Shown: piece after piece, positions 17,683-25,645 of the stretch | Numbering within the stretch: position 1 is the first letter of the stretch | Layout of the letters: the number at the start of each line of letters is the position of its first letter | Source: an uncultured Bacteroidales bacterium | GTDB lineage: Bacteria > Bacteroidota > Bacteroidia > Bacteroidales > Paludibacteraceae | Direction: 5' to 3' | Assembly (NCBI GenBank): GCA_946406195.1 | Contig: CAMJJT010000005.1 | Coordinates: 1-62,009, forward strand | DNA: 62,009 bases | Notes under the pieces: model-generated | What the model was told of the DNA's origin: nothing | What the model saw: the letters and a program-made list of their open reading frames with translations, nothing else | Databases searched by the model: none | Made by a program: the position numbers and the translations under genes

Positions 17683-19842
17683 ATGAAAACAATGAAACAA
17701 ATACGCATCTTTATCATGGCAGTAGTGGCTTTAATGGGCGTTAGCTGCCAAAAGGCAGAGGAAGGCAAAACGCCAATTACCAAACCTCAAATTACGATTG
17801 AAGGCGGTCGGCTTACTCCGGAAGGATTATGGGCGATGGGTCGGATCGGCAGTGTGAAAAGTGACATCGAGACTGGTCTGCTCGCCTACACCGTGAGTTA
17901 TTATTCCGTTGAGGAGAACCGCTCCACCTCATGGATTAGGATCTGCAATCCGTTTGAAAATATGCAAGTAGTGGATGAGTTTGTGGGTAACGAGCCGGCA
18001 TGGTTCGGTTGCAGCGGATGGCTCGCGTACCTCAAGGGAGGCAAACTATACCTTCGTCGCGACAAAGAGGAAATAGCCGTAGAGGGCGCCAGCGACATCG
18101 AGGGCTTCCTGCTCTCTCCGATGCGCGATAAGATTATTCTTGTCAAACAAGTGAAGACCGTTCCGACCACCGCGGACAAATATCCGGATCTGCCCTTGGC
18201 TACCGGCCATATGCACGAGGATCTGATGTACAAACATTGGGATGAGTGGACCGAGACAGCTCCGCAGCCGTTTGTCTGCAATCTGGAAATCACCTATTAC
18301 GGCGAGGGTGAGCGCATCAAATCCGCCAAGATTGGCGGATGTCAAAACATCCTCGAGGGCACCGCTTTTGAGAGCCCGATGAAACCCTTTGGTGGCATCG
18401 AGCAACTGGCTTGGAACCCGAACAATGAGGAGATAGCATACACCTGCCGCAAGAAAACGGGTTTGGATTATGCCGTTTCGACGAATAGCGACATCTATTT
18501 ATACAATGTACGCACGCGCGAGGAGAAAAACATCACAAGCGGCAACGGAGGGTACGACACTAATCCGTCCTATTCGCCTGACGGTCAGTGGATTGCATGG
18601 CAATCGATGGAGCGCGACGGCTATGAGAGTGACGAGAACAGGCTCATGGTCATGAATCTCCAAACGGGCGAGAAGCGTTTCCTGAGCCGCACGATGGACA
18701 CGAACGTAGATGAGTACGCATGGCTGGATGACAGTTCGCTCCTCTTCACCGCTTGCTGGCATGCTACCACCCAACTATACCGCGTGACATTGGATGGCGA
18801 AGTGAGCAAACTGACAGACGGTCAGTTTGACCTCGGATTAGGCGATGTAACGGATTACCAAGCGTATATCCTCGGTCACTCCATGCGTCAGGCTAACGAG
18901 ATCTATCACCTCGATATCCGCGAGTGGCTCCGCAAGGACAGCGAGAAAATGGCGCACACGGAGGTCTATTACGACCAGCCTTTCGACACCTATAATCAGT
19001 TACTGGACCGCTTGACGAATGAGAACGAAAATATCTACTCCCAAATTGAGCGTTCTACTGTCGAGCCGCGTTGGCAGAAGACCACCGACGGCAAAGACAT
19101 GCTGACATGGATCATCTATCCGCCGCATTTCGACCCGAGCAAGAAATATCCGACGATCCTTTATTGCGAGGGAGGTCCGCAAAGTCCGGTGAGCCAGTTC
19201 TGGTCTTTCCGTTGGAACTTTATGATGATGAGCGCAGGCGATTATATCATCGTGGCGCCCAACAGACGCGGTCTGCCCGGATTCGGAAAAGCGTGGAACG
19301 AAGAGATATCCGGCGATTACGGAGGTCAATGCATGAAGGATTATTTCACGGCAATCGACGAGTTCTGCAAAGAGCCGTATGTGGACAAAGACCGTCTGGG
19401 TTGCGTCGGCGCATCCTTCGGCGGATTCAGCGTGTATTGGATAGCCGGACATCATAACAAACGCTTCAAAGCCTTCATCGCCCACGATGGTATCTTCAAT
19501 CTGGAAATGCAGTACCTCGAGACCGAAGAGAAATGGTTCGCCAACTGGGACATGGGCGGCGCTTACTGGGAGAAGGACAACCAGATTGCCCAACGCACTT
19601 TTGCCAACAGCCCGCATAAGTTCGTGGACAAATGGGACACCCCTATCCTCTGCATCCACGGCGAGAAAGATTACCGCATCTTAGCCAACCAAGCGATGGC
19701 AGCCTTCGATGCCGCCAAGATGCGCGGCGTGCCGGCTGAACTCCTCATCTTCCCGGATGAGAACCACTGGGTGCTCAAACCCCAAAACGGCATCCTCTGG
19801 CAACGCGAGTTCCGCGGATGGCTCGACCGCTGGTTAAAATAA
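17683..19842 (+). CDS. S9 family prolyl-oligopeptidase-type lipoprotein
   Basis: 719 residues. The signal ends in a lipobox (VALMGVSC), so it is a membrane-anchored periplasmic enzyme. Residues about 60-450 form a beta-propeller with TolB/DPP-like repeats (YSPDGQWIAWQSM). The C-terminal alpha/beta hydrolase has GASFGG with Ser578, an acid at Asp663 (GEKDYRI) and His695 (DENHWV). It should cleave short peptides, often after proline, in the periplasm. Start: the ATG at 17683, 11 bases after the -7 element. Confidence 0.9.
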   Translation: MKTMKQIRIFIMAVVALMGVSCQKAEEGKTPITKPQITIEGGRLTPEGLWAMGRIGSVKSDIETGLLAYTVSYYSVEENRSTSWIRICNPFENMQVVDEFVGNEPAWFGCSGWLAYLKGGKLYLRRDKEEIAVEGASDIEGFLLSPMRDKIILVKQVKTVPTTADKYPDLPLATGHMHEDLMYKHWDEWTETAPQPFVCNLEITYYGEGERIKSAKIGGCQNILEGTAFESPMKPFGGIEQLAWNPNNEEIAYTCRKKTGLDYAVSTNSDIYLYNVRTREEKNITSGNGGYDTNPSYSPDGQWIAWQSMERDGYESDENRLMVMNLQTGEKRFLSRTMDTNVDEYAWLDDSSLLFTACWHATTQLYRVTLDGEVSKLTDGQFDLGLGDVTDYQAYILGHSMRQANEIYHLDIREWLRKDSEKMAHTEVYYDQPFDTYNQLLDRLTNENENIYSQIERSTVEPRWQKTTDGKDMLTWIIYPPHFDPSKKYPTILYCEGGPQSPVSQFWSFRWNFMMMSAGDYIIVAPNRRGLPGFGKAWNEEISGDYGGQCMKDYFTAIDEFCKEPYVDKDRLGCVGASFGGFSVYWIAGHHNKRFKAFIAHDGIFNLEMQYLETEEKWFANWDMGGAYWEKDNQIAQRTFANSPHKFVDKWDTPILCIHGEKDYRILANQAMAAFDAAKMRGVPAELLIFPDENHWVLKPQNGILWQREFRGWLDRWLK

Positions 19843-19886
19843 GAGAATGCAAAAATAAGCAAATGAGTAAATAAGAAAATCCGAAA

Positions 19887-20603
19887 ATGGCGAAATATAA
19901 TTACGAATACGACATCAAATACCAAGAGGTGGACGGCAAGAAGAAACTGCGCCTCTTCAATCTGGAGAACTACTTGCTCGAAGTGGCAGGCAAAGTGGCG
20001 GATGATTTGGATTTTGGTATCGCCAAGTTGCACCCGATGGGACTGACTTGGATATTGACACGCCTAAGCGTGGAGATGTACGAGCTGCCCACGCATGGCG
20101 AACACGTGCGCTTCGAGACTTGGATTGAGAGCAACGCACACATGCTCAGTACCCGTGATTTCCGCATTTATTCCGGAGAGCGCCTCATCGGGCAATGCAA
20201 GTCCGTCTGGGCGGTACTGGATCTCGCGAAACGTGAGATTGTCAATATCTTTGATGATCCGATGTTTGAAGCGGCCATAGACGGGGAAATCCTAGACTTT
20301 TCTCGAGTGCGCATGACGACCTTACCGGAACCGACAGGCTGCGCTCCGCATACCATCGTTTATTCGGATATCGATTATAACGGACATTGCAACAGCTGCC
20401 GTTACCTCCAAGCCATGACCGACGCATACTTACCCGATTATTACGGCAAGAAAGTGCGTCTGGACATCAATTATTCCAAGGAAGCCATGCTTGGCGAGTG
20501 CATGCAAACCTATTACTTGGTCACCGAAGACGGCGTGCAATACCAGATGAAAAACGAAAATAACGAAACCAGTTGTTCCGCGAAAATAACCATCACCGAC
20601 TAA
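19887..20603 (+). CDS. Acyl-ACP thioesterase
   Basis: 238 residues with two hotdog domains, as in bacterial members of the FatA/FatB family; it releases free fatty acids from acyl carrier protein in the cytoplasm. The second domain carries YSDIDYNGHCNSCRYLQ, which includes the Asp/Asn/His-type active-site residues. The first carries a long helix after WILTRLSVEMYELP. The 44-base gap before it is a degenerate AAATAAG-type linker. It is probably co-transcribed with the S9 peptidase. Confidence 0.85.
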   Translation: MAKYNYEYDIKYQEVDGKKKLRLFNLENYLLEVAGKVADDLDFGIAKLHPMGLTWILTRLSVEMYELPTHGEHVRFETWIESNAHMLSTRDFRIYSGERLIGQCKSVWAVLDLAKREIVNIFDDPMFEAAIDGEILDFSRVRMTTLPEPTGCAPHTIVYSDIDYNGHCNSCRYLQAMTDAYLPDYYGKKVRLDINYSKEAMLGECMQTYYLVTEDGVQYQMKNENNETSCSAKITITD

Positions 20604-20615
20604 CCTATTAACGAT

Positions 20616-21113
20616 ATGGAAACACAAGATACCTCTACGCTCTTGAAGCGTCCTGCTGAACTGGAGTGCGACGTCGTTCGCTTCCAAAACCAAAAAGACA
20701 AATGGATTGCCTTCGTTGGCCTCAAAGATGGTCGTCCTTACGAGATCTTCACCGGCTTAGCCGATGACGAAATGGGCATCGCTCTGCCTAAATCGGTCAC
20801 GAAAGGGAAGATCATCAAGGTCGTACAAGAAGATGGCTCCAAACGCTATGACTTCCAGTTTGTCAACACGCGCGGGTTCAAAACGACCGTAGAAGGACTC
20901 AGTTATAAGTTCGACCGCGAGTTCTGGAACTATGCCCGTCTTATCTCCGGCGTCCTCCGTTACGGCATGCCGATTGATCAGGCAGTGAAGATGATCAGCG
21001 GTCTGCAGATGGATAGCGATTCTATCAACTCTTGGACCACCGGCGTGGCGCGTGTGCTCAAGAAATACGTGCCGGGAGCCAACATGGAGGAAGAGGATGA
21101 AGGAGGAAGATGA
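20616..21113 (+). CDS. Orphan C-terminal domain of B12-dependent ribonucleotide reductase
   Basis: 165 residues that, as I remember the family, resemble the extreme C-terminus of adenosylcobalamin-dependent ribonucleotide reductase (NrdJ type): LKRPAELECDVVRFQNQKDK, the GRPYEIFTG segment, and GVLRYGMPIDQAVKMISGLQ. In relatives this segment ends a protein of about 850 residues; here it has its own ATG, and no catalytic barrel is present upstream, where the thioesterase lies 12 bases away. It could be a separately encoded domain acting in trans, or a relic. Codon use and length look intact. Confidence 0.7.
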   Translation: METQDTSTLLKRPAELECDVVRFQNQKDKWIAFVGLKDGRPYEIFTGLADDEMGIALPKSVTKGKIIKVVQEDGSKRYDFQFVNTRGFKTTVEGLSYKFDREFWNYARLISGVLRYGMPIDQAVKMISGLQMDSDSINSWTTGVARVLKKYVPGANMEEEDEGGR

Positions 21114-21135
21114 AAGGAGTGAAGGAAATAAAAAA

Positions 21136-21160
21136 AACAGAGACTTATTCGGTCTCTGTT
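21136..21160. terminator. Bidirectional terminator
   Basis: AACAGAGAC (21136-21144) pairs with GTCTCTGTT (21152-21160), flanked by A-runs and T-runs on both sides. It can end the 17683-21113 operon and, on the minus strand, overlaps the stop codon of the RNase gene. Confidence 0.75.
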
Positions 21161-23118
21161 TTTTGTTTGCTTTCTGCATTTTCAGCTTTCTTTCTACGAG
21201 CGCGTTTCTTCACCGCGGCAGGAGTTTTAGTCTCTGCAGGAGATTTCTCAGCCGGTTCAACAGGCGCAGGCTTCGCTGCTTTCTTGCTGCTTCGCCGCGT
21301 TGCCTTCTTCTTCGGAGCCTCCTCTTCTTTCGGTTGTTCCGCCGGTTTGGGCTGTTCTACCTTTATAGGCTGCTTTGCCTTCTTCGGTTGCTCCGCTTCT
21401 TTCTGTTGTTCCACCTGCTTGGGCTGTTCTACCTTTATAGGCTGTTTTGCCTTCTTCGGTTGCTCCGCGGATTGCGGCTTCTCAACCGGTTTAGGCTGTT
21501 CCACCTGTTTGGGTTGTTCTACCTTCGTCTCCTGTTTCGGCTCCTCTTTTTTCTCCTCCTTCGGCTCTTCGTGCTTATGCTGCACGACCTTGCCGTTGGC
21601 ATCCATGAAACGCATCTCCAGCATGCCCAGTGATTGATTTTCCACCACTTTCACGCCATACTGATAGAGCCATTTGGCTTTGAGAGAGAGAATCCATCCG
21701 CGGCTGACATAGGCATAGACATAGGGGTGTAGATACAACTTCAATCCCCGTCCATATTGCTCATACATATGTTCGCACGCCTCTTCAATCTGGTCGGTAA
21801 AGAGGATTGACGGCTGAATCTTACCTTTTCCCATACAGGTCGGACAAGTCTCCATCACCTCCACCTCAACCGCCGGACGCACACGCTGACGCGTGATTTG
21901 CATAAGGCCGAACTTACTGAGCGGAAGCACGTTGTGCTTGGCGCGGTCGCGATCCATCAGTTTGCGGACATAATCATACAACTCCTGCTGGTGGCCTTTG
22001 TCATCCATGTCGATGAAATCGACGATGATGATTCCGCCAATATCGCGCAAACGCAGTTGGTGTACCAACTCATCCGCCGCCAGCATATTAAACTGGAACG
22101 CATTCTCCTCTTGGTCCTCGTAAATCTTCTTGCTGCCGGAATTGACATCAATGGAGAAAAGTGCTTCGGTCTTATCAATGATGAGGTATCCCCCATGTTT
22201 AAAACCGACCGTTCTACCGAGCCCCGTCTTCATCTGGCGGGTGATGTCGAAATGGTCGAAGATGGGCTGTGTGCCTTGATAGAGTTTGACAATCTTGGCG
22301 CTCTCGGGAGCAATCAACTCCAAGTAGTGACGGACATCATCATACGTGTCTTTGTCATTGATCTGGATGGAGGTAAAATCAGGGCTTAGCACGTCTCGGA
22401 TGATTCCGAGCGTCCGTCCCATCTCTTCGCTCACGAGGCTTACGGGTTCTTTGTGCTGGAGACTTTTCACGGTCTGCTCCCAGCGCTCAACCAGCAATCG
22501 CAATTCATTGTCCAACTCAGCCACACGCTTGTCTTCCGCAACCGTACGAACGATGATTCCGAAACCCGCAGGTTTGATGGAAAGCATCAGTTGTTTGAGA
22601 CGCTGGCGTTCCGCCTCGCGTTTAATCTTCTGCGACACCATAACGCCGTCGGCAAAAGGTATTAGGACGATATTACGTCCTGCGATGGATATCTCCGCGG
22701 TCAGACGAGGCCCCTTAGTGTTAATCGGCTCCTTGGAAACCTGCACTAAAATAGGGTCGCCTACCTTGAGTACATCCGCTATCTGCCCTTCTTTGCCTAC
22801 CTCCGGCTGACGCTGTGTCTTGGTAATCACCGGCACATGACGTCTGTCCGAAACGGCTTTGGTAACATACGTTTGCAGCGTACGAAACTGAGAACCTAAA
22901 TCCAAATGATGCAGAAAAGCTTCTTTCTCATGACCTACATCCACAAAGACGGCATTGAGCGCCGGCATGACTTTTTTGACACGACCGTAGTAAATATTTC
23001 CCACAGAGAAGTTGTCTTGGTTACGTTTCTCACGCGCCACTTCCTGCAAGCGGTCATCCTCCGTCAGCGCTATCGCGATCTCTTGAGGCTGTACGTCCAC
23101 AATCAATTCGCTTTTCAT
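21145..23118 (-). CDS. rng: Ribonuclease E/G family endoribonuclease
   Basis: 657 residues. The catalytic half has an N-terminal RNase H-like start (MKSELIVDVQPQEIAIAL), an S1 domain (GNIYYGRVKKVMPALNAVFV), the DNase I-like Mg2+ centre (LFSIDVNSGS; GGIIIVDFIDMD) and the CPTCMGKG zinc-link. It cuts single-stranded RNA in rRNA maturation and mRNA decay. Residues about 520-657 are an unusual Lys/Pro/Glu/Gln tail made of imperfect repeats (VEQPKQVEQPKPVEKPQ), like a disordered scaffold tail. Confidence 0.92.
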   Translation of the reverse strand: MKSELIVDVQPQEIAIALTEDDRLQEVAREKRNQDNFSVGNIYYGRVKKVMPALNAVFVDVGHEKEAFLHHLDLGSQFRTLQTYVTKAVSDRRHVPVITKTQRQPEVGKEGQIADVLKVGDPILVQVSKEPINTKGPRLTAEISIAGRNIVLIPFADGVMVSQKIKREAERQRLKQLMLSIKPAGFGIIVRTVAEDKRVAELDNELRLLVERWEQTVKSLQHKEPVSLVSEEMGRTLGIIRDVLSPDFTSIQINDKDTYDDVRHYLELIAPESAKIVKLYQGTQPIFDHFDITRQMKTGLGRTVGFKHGGYLIIDKTEALFSIDVNSGSKKIYEDQEENAFQFNMLAADELVHQLRLRDIGGIIIVDFIDMDDKGHQQELYDYVRKLMDRDRAKHNVLPLSKFGLMQITRQRVRPAVEVEVMETCPTCMGKGKIQPSILFTDQIEEACEHMYEQYGRGLKLYLHPYVYAYVSRGWILSLKAKWLYQYGVKVVENQSLGMLEMRFMDANGKVVQHKHEEPKEEKKEEPKQETKVEQPKQVEQPKPVEKPQSAEQPKKAKQPIKVEQPKQVEQQKEAEQPKKAKQPIKVEQPKPAEQPKEEEAPKKKATRRSSKKAAKPAPVEPAEKSPAETKTPAAVKKRARRKKAENAESKQKTETE

Positions 23119-23145
23119 ACTTGAAAGGATTAATTAAACAGTAAA

Positions 23146-23200
23146 TAAAAAAGCCTTGTGGCAACTTGCCCTCACTTGGGCAAGTCTTGCACCACAAAGC
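23146..23200 (-). terminator. Terminator after the HU / small ribosomal-type genes
   Basis: On the minus strand, GCTTTGTGG (23200-23192) pairs with CCACAAGGC (23161-23153), and inside it ACTTGCCC (23185-23178) pairs with GGGCAAGT (23171-23164). A run of six T follows. It is a strong intrinsic terminator just before rng. Confidence 0.8.
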
Positions 23201-23217
23201 TGAAACTACATCGTCAA

Positions 23218-23307
23218 TTACTTATGCTTATGACGATTCTTACGCAGACGTTTTTTACGTTTGTGCGTTGACATCTTATGTCTCTTATGCTTCTTTCCGT
23301 TTGGCAT
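23218..23307 (-). CDS. 29-aa basic ribosomal-type protein (AURKAIP1/COX24-like)
   Basis: A 29-residue peptide starting MPNGKKHKRHKMSTHKRKK and ending RKNRHKHK, almost entirely Lys, Arg and His. It matches my memory of the tiny Bacteroidota proteins annotated as AURKAIP1/COX24 domain proteins, related to mitochondrial mS38 and thought to be ribosomal. It lies 42 bases after HU in the same direction and is closed by a strong terminator, so HU and this gene form one transcript. Confidence 0.85.
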   Translation of the reverse strand: MPNGKKHKRHKMSTHKRKKRLRKNRHKHK

Positions 23308-23349
23308 AATTTTAGTTAATTAAAATGTTATACTGAATTTATTTATTTT

Positions 23350-23631
23350 TTACTTCTTGTCACGCATCGCCTGTGCAAACTCTGCTGCCGGCTTGAAAGA
23401 TGCGATTTGGTGCTCCGGAACGCGGATAGAGGTGCTCTGAGAGATATTACGAGCAATCTTTGCCTTACGCGTCTTGGATACAAAACTACCGAAACCACGG
23501 AGATATACATTCTCTCCCTTGGTTACGTTCTTTTTAATGTTGTCCATAAAGGACTCAACAATCACACCGATCGACGTCTTATCATAACCGGTAGCGATTG
23601 CAATGTCGTTTACTAATTCTGCTTTAGTCAT
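23350..23631 (-). CDS. HU family DNA-binding protein
   Basis: 93 residues with the HU/IHF fold: N-terminal MTKAELVNDIAIATGYDKT dimerisation helices, the GENVYLRGFGSF beta-turn, and a DNA-binding arm with the usual proline (RVPEHQIASFKPA). It bends and compacts DNA in the nucleoid. The arm lacks the canonical GRNP and has ISQSTSIRVPEHQ instead, as in several Bacteroidota HU-like proteins. Promoter: TAACTTTG on the minus strand at 23685-23678. Confidence 0.92.
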   Translation of the reverse strand: MTKAELVNDIAIATGYDKTSIGVIVESFMDNIKKNVTKGENVYLRGFGSFVSKTRKAKIARNISQSTSIRVPEHQIASFKPAAEFAQAMRDKK

Positions 23632-23677
23632 AGAGCAATAATTCTTATATTTTTTTATTATTAATCGAAAAACTTTG

Positions 23678-23685
23678 CAAAGTTA
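23678..23685 (-). promoter_or_regulatory. -7 element of the HU gene
   Basis: TAACTTTG on the minus strand. The matching -33 region is the T-rich TTTTGTATTTC at 23708-23698, 12 bases away. Confidence 0.6.
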
Positions 23686-23725
23686 CTATAAATTATTGAA
23701 ATACAAAAGTTTTTCGCGAAAAAAA

Positions 23726-23756
23726 TTGCAAATTTGTGCATTTTTTTGTAATTTTG
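23726..23756 (+). promoter_or_regulatory. Promoter of mutY
   Basis: TTGCAAATTTG (23726-23736), 12 bases, TAATTTTG (23749-23756). It sets the mutY start at 23798, since the longer frame starts upstream of the promoter. Confidence 0.65.
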
Positions 23757-23797
23757 CACCCGATTTTGGTATTTTTAGTCCAAAATACACCAATTTT

Positions 23798-24862
23798 ATG
23801 CCCAATTCGTTCGTATATAATAACTTATATCGTTGGTTTGATTCCAACCGCCGGGTCCTTCCTTGGCGAGAAACCGAAGATGCTTATTGCATTTGGCTCA
23901 GTGAGGTCATTTTGCAACAGACCCGTGTAGCCCAAGGCTTGGATTACTATATGCGTTTTGTAGCGCGATGGCCGCGAGTGGAAGACTTAGCCGCAGCCGA
24001 TGAAGCGGAAGTGCTCCGCGAATGGCAGGGTCTGGGCTATTACTCACGGGCGCGAAACCTGCATAAAGCCGCCCAAATGATCGTTGCCAATGGTTGGACG
24101 CCCTTCCCTACCCGTTTTGAGGACATCCGCTCGCTGCCCGGCATCGGAGATTATACTGCCGGTGCCATCGCTTCCTTTGCCTATGACCAACCTTATCCGG
24201 CGATGGATGGGAATGTCTATCGGGTGGTTGCACGTCTGCTGGACATAGACGAGCCTTTTGATACCACGGCAGGCAAGAAACTCTTTCACCAACAGATAGA
24301 GAAGTTCCTTGACCATGCTCACCCGCGCCTCTTTAACTCCGCTATCATGGAGTTCGGCGCTCTCCATTGTACACCCGTTCTCGGCGATAACTGCCTCTCC
24401 TGTCCGCTGCAAAGCGTCTGCCTTGGTTATGCGCATGGCACCGCCGAACTCCTTCCCGTCCGCAAGCCCCGACCCAAAGTGCGCGACAGATGGTTCACGT
24501 ACCATATTTATTTAAATGGCCAAATGGTAAATGACCAAATGGCAAATGTCTTTACGCTTATCCGGAAACGTGAGAACCCCAAGGATATCTGGTATCATCT
24601 GTACGAGTTCCCGTGCGAGGAATCTGACAGCGAAGCGCCCCAACAGCGTAGTGGTCTAACCTCCAACAGCGAAGCGGCCTTCGAATTCACCCACGTACTC
24701 TCGCATCAGAAGATACACGCGCGTTATATAATACATAAGGTACAGAAAATGCCGGAGATACCCGGCACTCTGCTTATCCCTTGGGAAGATCTCAATGAGT
24801 ATGCGCTTTCACGATTAACGCTGAGAGCGCTTGATAAACTGCGCGCAGCTCTTCCCCGTTAA
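23798..24862 (+). CDS. mutY: A/G-specific adenine DNA glycosylase
   Basis: 354 residues; removes adenine paired with 8-oxoguanine. The helix-hairpin-helix (LPGIGDYTAGAIASFAY), the catalytic Asp after it (MDGNVYRVVARL) and the cluster cysteines (CTPVLGDNCLSCPLQSVC) are present. The first cysteine gap is seven residues, where six is usual. The C-terminal Nudix-like domain contains an insertion (LNGQMVNDQMANVF) encoded by a simple ATGGCAAATGG-type repeat at 24514-24548. Start from the promoter position and the family start region. Confidence 0.93.
   Translation: MPNSFVYNNLYRWFDSNRRVLPWRETEDAYCIWLSEVILQQTRVAQGLDYYMRFVARWPRVEDLAAADEAEVLREWQGLGYYSRARNLHKAAQMIVANGWTPFPTRFEDIRSLPGIGDYTAGAIASFAYDQPYPAMDGNVYRVVARLLDIDEPFDTTAGKKLFHQQIEKFLDHAHPRLFNSAIMEFGALHCTPVLGDNCLSCPLQSVCLGYAHGTAELLPVRKPRPKVRDRWFTYHIYLNGQMVNDQMANVFTLIRKRENPKDIWYHLYEFPCEESDSEAPQQRSGLTSNSEAAFEFTHVLSHQKIHARYIIHKVQKMPEIPGTLLIPWEDLNEYALSRLTLRALDKLRAALPR
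24514..24548 (+). repeat. AAATGG linker repeat inside mutY
   Basis: Five imperfect copies of AAATGG(C/T)(A/C) lie in frame inside the C-terminal domain of mutY, at the loop after the YHIYLNG strand. They resemble the intergenic linkers of this genome. Confidence 0.55.
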
Positions 24863-25604
24863 ACGAATCGAAATGATCCCTCATTCCTAATTCGTAATTC
24901 GTAATTCGTAATTCCTTTAGGATCTCCATATGCTTCTGCATCACCATCTCGTCCCCGCGTTGCGCAGGACCTGTTTGGGCGTCTATCGGTTGGATGGTAT
25001 GCACTTTCGCTGCCGTCTGGTCAATTAGCGGCATAAGCGCCTCAAAAGGAATCTGCGTATCCGCCAGCACTTGCGCAGCAATGCGGTACATGAGGTTCGA
25101 ATAGTTATTGGCAAACACGCCGGCTATATGCAGCCGCTCGCGGTCGTGCTGCGAAGCCTCGTAGATCCGGCTCGTCAGCGTTTGCGCCAAACTGTAAATA
25201 GCCGCAATATCGTCAATATTCCTGCCCTCTATGAAACAAGGAATTCCGCTCCATTCGTCTATCAACTTTTCACGGCTGAAACTCTGGAAGAAATACAGTA
25301 TTCCGGCATGGGGCTTGTCTTCTCCGAACACCTCTATCGGCATCGACCCGGAGGTATGCAGGTGCAAGGCTTTTGTGGCATTCACTTTCGACACCACCTC
25401 CCGTAACGCATGGTCAGCGATTGTGTAGATATAGAGGTCAAAACTGTTCAGGACCTCGTCCGGCACTCTCGGATCCTCTAATAACTCCGGGTGCTCAGCG
25501 GTCAAAGGGCGCGCATGGATGAGCTCGGTTCGAACACCCTTCAATTCAAAAGCATGGTGCAGATTGGTGCCCACACTCCCCGCTCCAATAATTGCTATTT
25601 TCAT
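24792..25604 (-). CDS. Rossmann-fold DUF2520 protein
   Basis: 270 residues. The N-terminus MKIAIIGAGSVGTNLHHAF is a dinucleotide-binding Rossmann motif; the rest (LHTSGSMPIEVF, FFQSFSRE, ANNYSNLMYRIAAQVL) matches the DUF2520 group related to ketopantoate-reductase and NADP-oxidoreductase folds. Substrate unknown. The 3' part encodes KELRITNYELGMRDHF from a GAATTACGAATTACGA repeat, so a linker repeat sits inside the gene. It overlaps the 3' end of mutY by 71 bases on the opposite strand. Confidence 0.8.
   Translation of the reverse strand: MKIAIIGAGSVGTNLHHAFELKGVRTELIHARPLTAEHPELLEDPRVPDEVLNSFDLYIYTIADHALREVVSKVNATKALHLHTSGSMPIEVFGEDKPHAGILYFFQSFSREKLIDEWSGIPCFIEGRNIDDIAAIYSLAQTLTSRIYEASQHDRERLHIAGVFANNYSNLMYRIAAQVLADTQIPFEALMPLIDQTAAKVHTIQPIDAQTGPAQRGDEMVMQKHMEILKELRITNYELGMRDHFDSFNGEELRAVYQALSALIVKAHTH
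24881..24913. repeat. AATTCGT linker repeat inside the DUF2520 gene
   Basis: Four copies of AATTCGT/AATTCCT in frame within the coding sequence, translated as RITNYEL-like residues. Confidence 0.6.
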
Positions 25605-25645
25605 CAACTATCAATTATCAATTATCAATTGTCAATTATCAAAGC
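25605..25645. repeat. AATTATC linker repeat
   Basis: About five copies of CAATTATC/CAACTATC fill the gap between the M20 dipeptidase stop and the DUF2520 start, running into the last codons of the dipeptidase. Confidence 0.6.

Noticed and set aside
21052..21637. Phe/Leu-rich plus-strand ORFs opposite the RNase tail
   Set aside because: They are antisense of the Lys/Pro/Glu repeat tail of RNase E/G and have no expression signals.
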